Part shown: piece by piece, positions 53,350 to 64,000 of the stretch
Layout of the letters: each line of letters begins with the position of its first letter
Position numbering within the stretch: position 1 is the first letter of the stretch
DNA from: Streptomyces uncialis
GTDB lineage: Bacteria; Actinomycetota; Actinomycetes; Streptomycetales; Streptomycetaceae
Direction: 5' to 3'
Length of the DNA stretch: 64,000 bases
NCBI RefSeq assembly: GCF_036250755.1
Contig: NZ_CP109583.1
Location: forward strand, 4,464,001 to 4,528,000
Notes under the pieces: generated by a model
What the model saw: only the letters and a program-made list of their open reading frames with translations
The model's database searches: none
What the model was told of the DNA's origin: nothing
Program-made: the position numbers and the translations under genes

Positions 53350-53811
53350 CTACTCCTGGCCCCTGTTGGGCCGCCACACGACCAGCGCGCTGGTCTGCTG
53401 GACCTCCTGGTACGGGACGAGGTCCCGGCGGTACGAGGCGTGCACCGCGGCCTCCCGCTGGCGCATCGTCGCCGCCGCGCCCTCCGCGGCGGCCTGGAGC
53501 TCGGCCACCCGCGCCTGGAGCGCGGCGACCTGGTTCTCCAGCTCGATGATCCGCTTGATACCGGCCAGATTGATGCCCTCGGTCTGGGACAGCGCCTGTA
53601 CCTGCCGGAGCAGTTCGATGTCCCGCGCGGAGTACCGCCGGCCCCGGCCCGCCGTACGGTCCGGGGAGACCAGCCCGAGCCGGTCGTACTGCCGAAGGGT
53701 CTGCGGATGCAGCCCGCTGAGCTGAGCCGCCACCGAGATCACGTACACCGGCGTCTCGTCGGTCAACTGGTAGGGGTTCCTGCGCCGACCGCCCGTGCTC
53801 ATCCCGTCCAT
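53350..53811 (-). CDS. hspR: Heat-shock repressor HspR (MerR family)
   Basis: A 153-residue MerR-type repressor of the dnaK operon and clpB; it acts with DnaK as co-repressor. The DNA-binding part is VYVISVAAQLSGLHPQTLRQYDRLGLVSPDRTAGRGRRYSARDIELLRQVQALSQTEGINLAGIKRIIELE. A coiled coil follows (NQVAALQARVAELQAAAEGAAATMRQRE). ATG 53811 is chosen because GGGAG lies about 9 bases upstream; ATG 53820, overlapping the dnaJ stop by 4 bases, has that sequence too close. It is the last gene of the operon, so it autoregulates. Confidence 0.94.
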   Translation of the reverse strand: MDGMSTGGRRRNPYQLTDETPVYVISVAAQLSGLHPQTLRQYDRLGLVSPDRTAGRGRRYSARDIELLRQVQALSQTEGINLAGIKRIIELENQVAALQARVAELQAAAEGAAATMRQREAAVHASYRRDLVPYQEVQQTSALVVWRPNRGQE

Positions 53812-53816
53812 GGCGT

Positions 53817-55001
53817 TCATGCTCCCTTCGCGGCCTCGAACAGCTCCGCCCGCGGATCGACGTCCACGGTCGCCTCCCGGTACGCCTCCAGAGCGTCCCG
53901 GGCCTTGCCGGTCACGTCCTTCGGCACCACGACCTCCACCGTCACCAGCAGATCGCCGCGGGTGCCGTCCTTACGGACCGCGCCCTTGCCGCGCGCCCTC
54001 ATGGTCCGGCCGTTCGGGGTGCCCGGCGGCAGCTTCAGCGTCACCGGCGGACCACCGAGGGTCGGTACCTTCACCTCACCGCCGAGGGCCGCCTCGGCGA
54101 AGCTCACGGGCACGGTCACCGTCAGGTTGTCGCCCTTGCGGCCGAACACCGGGTGCTCGCCCACATGCACGACGACGTACAGATCGCCCGCCGGACCACC
54201 GCGCTCGCCCGGGGCGCCCTTGCCGCGCAGCCTGATGCGCTGCTTGTCCGAGACACCGGCCGGGATACGCACCTGCATGGTCCGCGACGACTTGGCGCGT
54301 CCCGAGCCCTTGCAGATCTCGCAGGGGGTCTCCGCGATCAGACCGCGGCCCTTGCAGTCCACGCACGGATCGGTGAGCGAGAATCCGCCACCGCCGCCAC
54401 GTGACACCTGTCCCGTACCGACACAGGTGGGGCACACGCGCGGGGTGCCGTTCTTGTCGCCGGTGCCCGAACACGCCTTGCAGGGGGCCTGCGAGGACAT
54501 CCGCAACGGCACCGTCGCCCCGTCGACCGCCTCCGTGAAGCTCAGCGTGACCTCGGACTCGATGTCCTGGCCACGCCGGGGCTGCACCCGGGTACCCGTA
54601 CCCGCGCCGCCCCGGTTGAACAGCCCGCCGAACACATCGCCGAGCCCGCCGCCGAAGCCGCCGGCCCCCGCTCCGCCCTGCGCGTTGCCTCCGAAGAGGT
54701 CGCCCAGGTCGAAGTTGAAGTTGTTGCCGCCCGCGCCGCCCGGACCCGGCCGGTAGCCGCCGTTGCCGAACAGCGCGCGGGCCTCGTCGTACTCCTTGCG
54801 CTTCTTGGGGTCACCGAGGATGTCGTTCGCCTCGGAGATCTCCTTGAAACGGTCCTCGGCCTTGACGTTGCCCTTGTTGGCGTCCGGGTGGAACTCGCGC
54901 GCGAGCTTCCGGTACGCCTTCTTGATCTCGGCCTCGGTGGCGTCCTTGGGGACGCCGAGGACCTTGTAGTAGTCCTTCTCGATGAAGTCCTTGGTACTCA
55001 T
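53817..55001 (-). CDS. dnaJ: Co-chaperone DnaJ
   Basis: A 394-residue type A J-protein. The J domain has the HPD tripeptide at residues 38-40. A Gly/Phe-rich region (FGNGGYRPGPGGAGGNNFNFDLGDLFGG) follows. Four CxxCxGxG zinc motifs (CKACSGTG, CPTCVGTG, CVDCKGRG, CEICKGSG) precede the C-terminal substrate-binding domain. It stimulates DnaK ATPase and delivers substrates. Third gene of the operon: 33 bases after grpE and touching hspR. Confidence 0.97.
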   Translation of the reverse strand: MSTKDFIEKDYYKVLGVPKDATEAEIKKAYRKLAREFHPDANKGNVKAEDRFKEISEANDILGDPKKRKEYDEARALFGNGGYRPGPGGAGGNNFNFDLGDLFGGNAQGGAGAGGFGGGLGDVFGGLFNRGGAGTGTRVQPRRGQDIESEVTLSFTEAVDGATVPLRMSSQAPCKACSGTGDKNGTPRVCPTCVGTGQVSRGGGGGFSLTDPCVDCKGRGLIAETPCEICKGSGRAKSSRTMQVRIPAGVSDKQRIRLRGKGAPGERGGPAGDLYVVVHVGEHPVFGRKGDNLTVTVPVSFAEAALGGEVKVPTLGGPPVTLKLPPGTPNGRTMRARGKGAVRKDGTRGDLLVTVEVVVPKDVTGKARDALEAYREATVDVDPRAELFEAAKGA

Positions 55002-55034
55002 CCCCGACGTCCCTCCTCTCCCCGCGTGACTCGG

Positions 55035-57765
<2,731 letters not shown>

Positions 57766-58559
57766 TTTTATCCTCCCCTTACATCAACCCCCCACCCCGA
57801 CCTGCGGCTCAGCTCCACTCCCGCCCCGAGGTTTCCGTGCCTGGCGCACTTGTCCCGGTGCGGGCCGGACGGGGGTGCGCAGTTCCCCGCGAGTCGCCTT
57901 CGCTCCCGCTTCCGAGGCCTGTCCGGGTGGGCGCGCTTGTTTCCTGTGCCGTCGCTCGGTGGGTGCGCAGTTCCCCGCGCCCCTGGATGCTGCCCCTTCG
58001 GGCTGTCCGTCGGGTGCGGGTCGCCCTCGTTTTCGCGCAGTTCCCCGCGCCCCTGGGTGGTGCCCCGTTGCGGTCGCTGTTCGGGTGCGGGTCGCCCTCG
58101 TCTTTGCGCAGTTCCCCGCGCCCCTGAAGGGGCGCCCACCTGGGGTTGTTTTTCACCCTCCTCCTCGCGCAGTCGCATGGCTACCGAAGGGGGTGGGCGG
58201 GAATCTCTGCCCGCAGACTCCGATGCTCTTCAGTAGGGCAAGAGGGACGTCCGACCGAGCGTGTCGGATCGAGGACGGAGAATCCCGACCGGCCCCGCCC
58301 CGAAGAACAAGCAGATGGCGCCCCAAAGGGGCGCGGGGAACTGCGCAAAGACGAGGGCGCACCCGCACCCGAAGGGCAACGGACCGGGGCAGCATCCAGG
58401 GGCACGGGGAACTGCGCGAAACCACCGAGCGACGGCACAGGAACGAAGTGCGCCCAGCCGGACAGACCTGGGAAGCGCAAGCGAAGGCGACCCGCCGGGA
58501 CGGACCCCGGGGAAAAGGGTTCGTCAGCCGGAACGGCGAGGTGAGATCCTGGGGGACGT
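57766..58559. repeat. Intergenic repeat array H (non-coding)
   Basis: The only array between divergent genes (dnaK and hrpA). Left units lie at about 57877, 57966, 58039 and 58108, entering GCGCCCC words. The core is 58198-58287, minus orientation, with hairpin GCGCCCC-AAA-GGGGCGC on its right at 58318-58334. Right inverted units lie at about 58327 and 58402. AAGCGCAAGCGAAGGCGACC is at about 58474. Unique sequence of about 60 bases remains before hrpA and should include its promoter. Confidence 0.9.
58198..58287 (-). repeat. Composite-repeat core, copy 8
   Basis: A 90-base core, minus orientation. Its middle (CGGTCGGACGTCCCTCTTGCC) matches copy 1 rather than the others, and the small hairpin loop is GG. 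Copies 1 and 8 form a distinct subtype, 1 base longer. Confidence 0.92.
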
Positions 58560-61500
58560 ATGTCTACGCAGCCCGCTTCCGTGTCCGGCGCCCGAGGCGA
58601 CCTCGGTGAGCGCCTCATAGAGCTCCCCCCGAGGGACGCCCACCGCCTGAGCCGCAGGCTCGACGGCGCCCACCGCATCCGCGAACCGCAGGCCCGCACT
58701 GCGGCCCTCGCGGAGATCACCGCGGAGATCGACCGCCTGGCGGCCCGCACCGCGGCCCGCCGCGCCCGCGTCCCCGAGGTGACATACCCGCAAGAGCTCC
58801 CGGTCAGCCGGCGCAAGGACGACATCCTCGCGGCGATCCGCGACCACCAGGTGGTGATCGTCGCAGGTGAGACGGGGTCCGGAAAGACCACGCAGATCCC
58901 CAAGATCTGCCTGGAACTGGGCCGCGGCGTCCGCGGCATGATCGGCCACACCCAGCCCCGCCGCCTCGCGGCCCGCACCGTCGCCGAACGCGTCGCGGAC
59001 GAGCTGAAAACCCCCCTCGGGGAGGCCGTCGGCTGGAAGGTCCGCTTCACCGACCAGGTCGGCCAGGACACCTTCGTCAAGCTGATGACGGACGGCATCC
59101 TGCTCGCGGAGATCCAGACGGACCGCGAGCTGCGCGCCTACGACACGATCATCATCGACGAGGCCCACGAGCGGTCGCTCAACATCGACTTCCTGCTGGG
59201 CTACCTCGCCCAGCTGCTCCCCCGCCGCCCGGACCTGAAGGTGATCATCACCTCGGCGACGATCGACCCGGAGCGCTTCTCCCGGCACTTCGGGGACGCC
59301 CCGATCGTCGAGGTCAGCGGCCGTACGTACCCCGTGGAGGTGCGCTACCGGCCGCTCCTGGAGGACGGCGCCGAGGAGGACGCCGGCGACCGGGACCAGA
59401 TCACCGCGATCTGCGAGGCGGTGACCGAGCTCCAGGGCGAGGGCCCCGGCGACGTCCTGGTGTTCCTCTCCGGCGAGCGGGAGATCCGGGACACCGCCGA
59501 CGCGCTGAACAAGATGTTCACGCGCGCGGGCAGCGTCCTGCGGCAGAACACCGAGGTGCTGCCGCTGTACGCGCGGCTGTCGCACGCCGAGCAGCACCGG
59601 GTGTTCCAGGCGCACTCCGGCCGCCGGGTCGTCCTCGCGACGAACGTCGCCGAGACCTCGCTGACCGTCCCCGGCATCAAGTACGTGATCGACCCGGGCA
59701 CCGCGCGGATCTCCCGGTACAGCCATCGCACCAAGGTCCAGCGGCTGCCCATCGAGCCGGTCAGCCAGGCCAGCGCCAACCAGCGCAAGGGCCGCTGCGG
59801 CCGTACCTCGGACGGCATCTGCGTACGGCTCTACTCGGAGGACGACTTCGAGTCCCGGCCCGAGTTCACGGACGCCGAGATCCTGCGCACCAACCTCGCG
59901 TCCGTGATCCTCCAGATGACGGCCGCCGGGCTCGGCGCCATCGAGCGGTTCCCGTTCATCGACCCGCCGGACCACCGCAACATCCGCGACGGTGTCCAGC
60001 TCCTCCAGGAGCTCGGCGCGCTCGACCCGGCCGAGAAGGACCACCGCAAGCGGCTCACCCCGCTCGGGCGCAAGCTCTCGCAGCTGCCCGTCGACCCGCG
60101 TCTCGCGCGCATGGTCGTCGAGGCCGACAAGAACGGCTGTGTCCGTGAGGTCATGGTCATCGCCGCCGCGCTGTCCATCCAGGACCCCCGGGAGCGGCCC
60201 GCCGACAAGCAGACCCAGGCCGACCAGCAGCACGCCCGCTTCAAGGACGAGACCAGCGACTTCCTCGCGCTGCTCAACCTCTGGCGGTACGTGCGCGAGC
60301 AGCAGAAGGAACGCGGCTCGTCGTCGTTCCGCCGGATGTGCAAGCAGGAGTACCTGAACTTCCTGCGCATCCGGGAGTGGCAGGACATCTACAGCCAGCT
60401 GCGGTCCGTGGCGAAGTCGATGGGTGTCGTGGTCAACGAGACCGACGCCTCCGAGCAGGCCGTGCACACCTCGCTGCTGGCCGGGCTGCTGTCCCATGTG
60501 GGCCTCAAGGACACCGAGAAGAACGAGTACCTGGGCGCGCGCGGCGCCAAGTTCGCGATCTTCCCCGGCTCGTCGCTGTTCAAGAAGCAGCCCAAGGTCC
60601 TGATGTCGGCCGAGCTGGTGGAGACCTCCCGGCTGTGGGCCCGGGTGAACGCGCGGATCGAGCCCGAGTGGATCGAGCCGATCGCCGGTCATCTGGTCAA
60701 GCGCACATACAGCGAGCCGCACTGGGAGAAGGACCAGGCCGCGGTGATGGCGTACGAGCGGGTGACCCTGTACGGCGTCCCGATCGTCGCGCACCGCAAG
60801 GTCAACTACGGCCGGATCGACCCGGAGACCTCCCGCGACCTGTTCATCCGCAACGCCCTGGTCGAGGGCGACTGGCGCACCCACCACAAGTTCTTCGCGG
60901 ACAACCGCCGGCTGCTGACCGAGGTCGAGGAGCTGGAGCACCGGGCCCGCCGCCGCGACATCCTCGTGGACGACGAGACCCTGTTCGACTTCTACGACGA
61001 GCGGGTGCCCGAACACATCGTGTCCGGCGCCCACTTCGACTCCTGGTGGAAGCGCAAGCACCGGGAGGAGCCGGACCTGCTCGACTTCGAGCGGGAGATG
61101 CTCATCCGGGAGTCCGCGGAGGCGGTCACCAAGGCCGACTATCCGGACTCCTGGCGCCAGGGGCCGCTGACCTTCCGGGTGACGTACCAGTTCGAGCCGG
61201 GCGCGGACGCCGACGGGGTCACCGTCCACATCCCGCTCGCGGTGCTCAACCAGGTCACCGACGAGGGCTTCGACTGGCAGATCCCGGGGCTGCGCGGGCA
61301 GGTCGTCACGGAGCTGATCCGTTCGCTGCCCAAGCCGATCCGCCGGCACTACGTCCCCGCGCCGGACGTGGCGCAGCGCTTCCTGAAGCGGGCGGTCCCG
61401 CTCCAGGAGCCGCTGACGACGACGCTGGCGCGTGAGCTGCACGCGATGGTCCGGGTGCAGCTCGCCCCTGACGACTTCGACTGGGCGAAGGTCCCCGACC

Positions 61501-62537
61501 ATCTGCGGATCACCTTCCGGGTGGTCGACGAGCGCCGCCGCAAGGTGTCCCCGGACGCCGAGGACAAGGATCTGGAGGCCCTGCGGCAGCGGCTGGCCCC
61601 CAAGGCCCGCCAGGCCGTCTCCCGGGCCGTCGCGGCCACCACGGAGCGCTCCGGCGGCACCGCGATCGAGCGCTCCGGGCTCACCGACTGGACGATCGGC
61701 GGTCTGACCCGGGTCTTCGAGGCGCGCCGCGCGGGTCAGCCGGTGAAGGCGTACCCGGCGCTGGTGGACGACGGGGACACCGTCTCCGTACGGCTCTTCG
61801 ACTCGGAGGCGGAGCAGGCCGAGGCGATGTGGAAGGGCACCCGCAGGCTGATCGTGCGCAACATCCCGGTGAATCCGGCGAAGTTCGCCCTCGACAAGCT
61901 CAGCAACGCCCAGAAGCTGGCTCTTTCGGCCAATCCGCACGGCTCGGTGCAGGCCCTGTTCGAGGACTGCGCGACCGCCGCGGCCGACCGGCTGATCGCC
62001 GACTTCGGGGGCCCGGTGTGGGACGAGGAGTCGTTCCGGAAGCTGTTCGACAAGGTCCGCGCGGAGATCGTGGACCTCACCGTGCGGACGGTGGGCCAGG
62101 TCCAGCAGGTGCTGGCCGCCTGGCAGGCCGCCGAGCGGCGGCTGAAGGCGACGACGAGCCCCGCGCTGCTGGCGAACACCGCGGACGTCAGGGCCCAGCT
62201 CTCCGCCCTGGTGAAGCCCGGGTTCGTGACCGAGGCGGGCATCGGGCGGCTGGCGCATCTGATGCGCTATCTGGTCGCGGCGGACCGGCGGCTCCAGCAG
62301 ATGCCGGGCGGCGTCCCCCGGGACACCGCCCGGATGGAGAAGGTCCACGACATGCGGGACGAGTACGCCTGGCTGCTCGAACAGCTGCCCAGGGGACGGC
62401 CGGTGCCGCGCCAGGTACGGGACATCCGCTGGATGATCGAGGAGCTGCGGGTCAGCTACTTCGCGCACTCCCTGGGCACGGCGTACCCCGTCTCCGACAA
62501 GCGGATCGTGAAGGCCATCGACGCCGCCGCGCCGTGA
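58560..62537 (+). CDS. hrpA: ATP-dependent RNA helicase HrpA
   Basis: A 1325-residue DEAH-box helicase. Motifs are Walker A GETGSGKT (103-110), DEAH (200-203) followed by ERSLNIDFLL, SATIDPERF, the helicase C-terminal QRKGRCGRTSDGICVRLY, then the HA2 region and the long DUF3418 C-terminal domain typical of bacterial HrpA (about 1300 residues). It probably acts on structured mRNA or stalled ribosomes. ATG 58560 has GGGGGA about 5 bases upstream. It is monocistronic and divergent from dnaK. Confidence 0.96.
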   Translation: MSTQPASVSGARGDLGERLIELPPRDAHRLSRRLDGAHRIREPQARTAALAEITAEIDRLAARTAARRARVPEVTYPQELPVSRRKDDILAAIRDHQVVIVAGETGSGKTTQIPKICLELGRGVRGMIGHTQPRRLAARTVAERVADELKTPLGEAVGWKVRFTDQVGQDTFVKLMTDGILLAEIQTDRELRAYDTIIIDEAHERSLNIDFLLGYLAQLLPRRPDLKVIITSATIDPERFSRHFGDAPIVEVSGRTYPVEVRYRPLLEDGAEEDAGDRDQITAICEAVTELQGEGPGDVLVFLSGEREIRDTADALNKMFTRAGSVLRQNTEVLPLYARLSHAEQHRVFQAHSGRRVVLATNVAETSLTVPGIKYVIDPGTARISRYSHRTKVQRLPIEPVSQASANQRKGRCGRTSDGICVRLYSEDDFESRPEFTDAEILRTNLASVILQMTAAGLGAIERFPFIDPPDHRNIRDGVQLLQELGALDPAEKDHRKRLTPLGRKLSQLPVDPRLARMVVEADKNGCVREVMVIAAALSIQDPRERPADKQTQADQQHARFKDETSDFLALLNLWRYVREQQKERGSSSFRRMCKQEYLNFLRIREWQDIYSQLRSVAKSMGVVVNETDASEQAVHTSLLAGLLSHVGLKDTEKNEYLGARGAKFAIFPGSSLFKKQPKVLMSAELVETSRLWARVNARIEPEWIEPIAGHLVKRTYSEPHWEKDQAAVMAYERVTLYGVPIVAHRKVNYGRIDPETSRDLFIRNALVEGDWRTHHKFFADNRRLLTEVEELEHRARRRDILVDDETLFDFYDERVPEHIVSGAHFDSWWKRKHREEPDLLDFEREMLIRESAEAVTKADYPDSWRQGPLTFRVTYQFEPGADADGVTVHIPLAVLNQVTDEGFDWQIPGLRGQVVTELIRSLPKPIRRHYVPAPDVAQRFLKRAVPLQEPLTTTLARELHAMVRVQLAPDDFDWAKVPDHLRITFRVVDERRRKVSPDAEDKDLEALRQRLAPKARQAVSRAVAATTERSGGTAIERSGLTDWTIGGLTRVFEARRAGQPVKAYPALVDDGDTVSVRLFDSEAEQAEAMWKGTRRLIVRNIPVNPAKFALDKLSNAQKLALSANPHGSVQALFEDCATAAADRLIADFGGPVWDEESFRKLFDKVRAEIVDLTVRTVGQVQQVLAAWQAAERRLKATTSPALLANTADVRAQLSALVKPGFVTEAGIGRLAHLMRYLVAADRRLQQMPGGVPRDTARMEKVHDMRDEYAWLLEQLPRGRPVPRQVRDIRWMIEELRVSYFAHSLGTAYPVSDKRIVKAIDAAAP

Positions 62538-62656
62538 CCGCGGGGCGCCCCGGCCCGGTGATCGGCCCCGCACGCTGGGTGAGTTCGACCGCATGGCCTG
62601 CGCTGCTGTAGAGTCCTGTTTCGCAGCGGGGCGCACGAAAAGGCGCCGCTGAGTCT

Positions 62657-62731
62657 GGTCCTGTGGAGCAGCTTGGAGTGCTCGCCACCCTGTCAAGGTG
62701 GAGGCCGCGGGTTCAAATCCCGTCAGGACCG
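62657..62731 (+). tRNA. tRNA-Asp (anticodon GTC)
   Basis: The cloverleaf can be drawn fully. The acceptor is GGTCCTG/CAGGACC with discriminator G. The D arm is GAGC...GCTC, and the anticodon stem CCACC/GGTGG encloses CTGTCAA with anticodon GTC at 62692-62694. The T arm is GCGGG/CCCGT with the invariant TTCAAAT. CCA is not encoded. A terminator follows 7 bases later. Confidence 0.97.
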
Positions 62732-62737
62732 CATAGT

Positions 62738-62771
62738 GGCCCACATCCTCTCGGATGTGGGCCTTCTTGCT
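62738..62771 (+). terminator. Rho-independent terminator of tRNA-Asp
   Basis: Perfect 11-base arms (GGCCCACATCC / GGATGTGGGCC), loop TCTC, then TTCTTGCT. Confidence 0.9.
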
Positions 62772-62983
62772 GTTCCGGGCCGTACGGTCGGCCGGTGAGG
62801 CCCGCCGTACGGCCGGCCCCGGCGGTCCGCCCCGCGCCCCCGCTTCCCGCGCGCTCACGTCGCTCACGCCCCTGCGCGCGCGATCCCCGTTCCGTGCGCG
62901 AGGTCTTGACGGCCGCGCGCCGGGCGGGTACCTCCTCCACAAGTGGCGTGCGCGCCGCGCGCGCGGGGGCTTGGAGGTGGCAC

Positions 62984-63172
62984 ATGAGGGCTGTCGCCCG
63001 GCGTGAGACACGGGCACTGCTGCGGGCCCATCTGTCGGCGGCCGTCCGCTACCGCCATCGGGTCCGGCACTGCGCCGTGTGCGCCGCGTTGCACCGGCTG
63101 GCGGTGGAGTCGTCTACACGGCGACCGGAGCGGGCGGAAGACATCGGGGACGAAAGTCCCTCGAACGCGTGA
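62984..63172 (+). CDS. Small DUF6274-like protein
   Basis: A 62-residue basic protein: RRETRALLRAHLSAAVRYRHRVRHCAVCAALHRLAVE, then a charged tail. The RALLRAHL...HCxVCxxLHRLA pattern matches what I recall of the Streptomyces DUF6274 family; the CxxC may bind metal. ATG 62984 has GGAGGTGG 4-5 bases upstream, a strong ribosome-binding site. Function unknown. Confidence 0.65.
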   Translation: MRAVARRETRALLRAHLSAAVRYRHRVRHCAVCAALHRLAVESSTRRPERAEDIGDESPSNA

Positions 63173-63847
63173 CTTCCGCGGGTCGGTCACCCACTCCCCG
63201 GGTGGGAGGCTGAAGCTTGTGGGCACGGAGGGCACGCGCCCGGCGCACTAGCGCAGGGGACAAGGGGCGAACAAGCGCCCGCGGGTGTGACGGGTGTCAC
63301 CGTAAGAGTTTTGGGAACCCCCAGGCTTACGCGTGCCCTACAAAGGGTCAATTTAATATGTGCAATTGCACCGGCATCCGGGACAGTTCACGGAACATCC
63401 GACACCGCCCCCCGGCGGCCCGCGGAACGGCCCGTGCGACGCCGCTCCCGGGGACGGCCCGCGAAGGGCCCGCGACCCCCCGGGCGACCCCTTCGCCCGG
63501 ACCCCCGCCGGGACCCCGTCCGGACCCCCGGACGGCATCCGCGGACGCCCGTCGGACGGCCCCGGGAACGCGGGCCCCGAAGCCCGCCCCGCACAGCGTC
63601 GGCGCCGGAGCGCACGGCGGCCCGAGACCGGGGACCCGGAGCGCGGCGGCCACGTGGGCGCCTGAGGCGCCCGGAAGGGCCCGACGGCCGGAGGAGTCGG
63701 CCGGGGGGCGGAAAGGCGCGGAGAAGGGCACAGGGAGCCGCAGAAGGCCATGAAGGAGGCCGCAGTGGGGCGTTGGGGATGGCGGACGGGCCGCGGGCGC
63801 GGCCGGCGCGCCACGGAATCCGTGCCCGTGCGCCACGGAATCCGCAC
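63173..63847. other. Non-coding right-end region with A/T-rich palindrome
   Basis: No gene is supported: long open frames exist on both strands but with random Arg/Pro/Gly composition. At 63330-63372 lies an A/T-rich stretch unusual for this genome (GGGTCAATTTAATATG) that ends in the perfect 12-base palindrome GTGCAATTGCAC (63360-63371). Leftward, TTGACC (63346-63351) followed 17 bases on by TAAGCC, and rightward the TTTAAT segment, are promoter candidates. Beyond 63400 the sequence is plain GC-rich with runs such as CGGACCCCCGG. Confidence 0.5.
63360..63371. promoter_or_regulatory. Perfect palindrome GTGCAATTGCAC
   Basis: A 12-base perfect palindrome directly beside an A/T-rich promoter-like stretch. 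Its half GTGCAA is the same as in the sites at 49636, 49702 and 52916, which may be chance. Confidence 0.5.
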
Positions 63848-63885
63848 AAAAAAATCGCGCTGGACCCGGCGGAGTCCAGCGCGAT
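63848..63885 (-). terminator. Rho-independent terminator, minus strand
   Basis: Perfect 12-base arms (ATCGCGCTGGAC / GTCCAGCGCGAT) with an 8-base loop. On the minus strand it is followed by a run of six to seven T. This is the only classical T-tailed terminator besides the tRNA's. It implies a leftward transcript arriving from the right edge. Confidence 0.85.
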
Positions 63886-63911
63886 CGATGACGCTTCCTC
63901 GGCGGAACTGC

Positions 63912-64000
63912 TCACGTGCCTCGGGGTGGGCCCTGTTGGGGCAGGACCGACGTCGTATGGAGCTGAGTTACGGGCAGACACCAGGTGGGGGACCCGGTGA
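63912..64000 (-). CDS. Possible C-terminus of a minus-strand gene entering from the right
   Basis: The minus-strand frame ending in TGA at 63912-63914 is open to the window edge and would encode about 29 residues ending QQGPPRGT. It ends 27 bases before the T-tailed terminator, which is the only reason to propose it. No family can be recognised from so little sequence. Confidence 0.25.
   Translation of the reverse strand, partial: TGSPTWCLPVTQLHTTSVLPQQGPPRGT

Noticed and set aside
58524..63017. 1497-codon minus-strand open frame opposite hrpA
   Set aside because: It is the antisense shadow of hrpA in GC-rich DNA: it has Arg/Gly/Ala/Leu composition with no domain, while the plus strand carries every HrpA motif.
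63287..64000. Plus-strand open frame to the right edge
   Set aside because: Random Arg/Pro-rich composition, crosses a minus-strand terminator hairpin, no start signal.

Overview
The window is about 64 kb of very GC-rich actinobacterial chromosome, almost certainly Streptomyces. Supporting signs are strong third-position GC bias, frequent GTG and TTG starts, gene pairs overlapping by 4 bases, HspR/HAIR heat-shock control, F420-dependent enzymes and Streptomyces-type DUF proteins. Most of it is conserved core chromosome: lysC-asd, recR-ybaB, purA, fba, pyrE, clpB, dnaK-grpE-dnaJ-hspR, hrpA and a tRNA-Asp. There is no transposase, integrase or prophage gene.

Layout. 1-3632: end of an S9 peptidase, a SURF1 protein, and a SigE-family sigma factor with its membrane partner. 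5231-10083: asd and lysC (aspartate pathway; lysC has an internal start for a beta subunit), then DUF5063, recR and ybaB. 10444-24723: accessory genes (SLATT protein, unknown protein, GntR plus GT2 membrane glycosyltransferase, class III aminotransferase, DJ-1/MarR pair, ABC exporter with divergent GbsR-like regulator, diacylglycerol-kinase-like protein). 24909-30936: purA, a phosphotransferase, a NarL-type two-component system and a probable kynurenine formamidase. 31199-33503: kynureninase and tryptophan 2,3-dioxygenase, which with the formamidase make a tryptophan-to-anthranilate route. 33702-45088: DUF3151, PatB-type lyase, fba, pyrE, aldose epimerase, an acidic tail-anchored SRPBCC protein, DUF2617, an aminotransferase, a PIG-V-type mannosyltransferase and YbjN. 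45214-48453: clpB under a HAIR operator and a PPOX protein. 49001-52834: an unusual accessory island. 53350-57628: dnaK operon with hspR. 58560-64000: hrpA, tRNA-Asp, DUF6274 and a mostly non-coding right end.

Two things stand out. First, eight intergenic regions carry the same composite repeat: an 89-90 bp core bounded by near-perfect inverted repeats, with a GCGCCCC/GGGGCGC hairpin always on the same side of the core. Each core is flanked by arrays of short units built around AGGGGCGCGGGGAACTGCGC. The flanking units always mirror each other across the core, whichever way the core points. I know no named family for this. Second, the 49.0-52.8 kb island holds an exported peptide with three DTGWG motifs, overlapping a Rieske-like protein that has lost its cluster ligands. 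Next to them are three paralogous LuxR-type regulators and a shared GTGCAA-type motif found in the two intergenic regions that would control them. It looks like a small self-contained signalling or surface-peptide system.

Heat-shock genes form one visible regulon: HspR (53.4 kb) should bind the HAIR sites before dnaK (57.7 kb) and clpB (47.9 kb).
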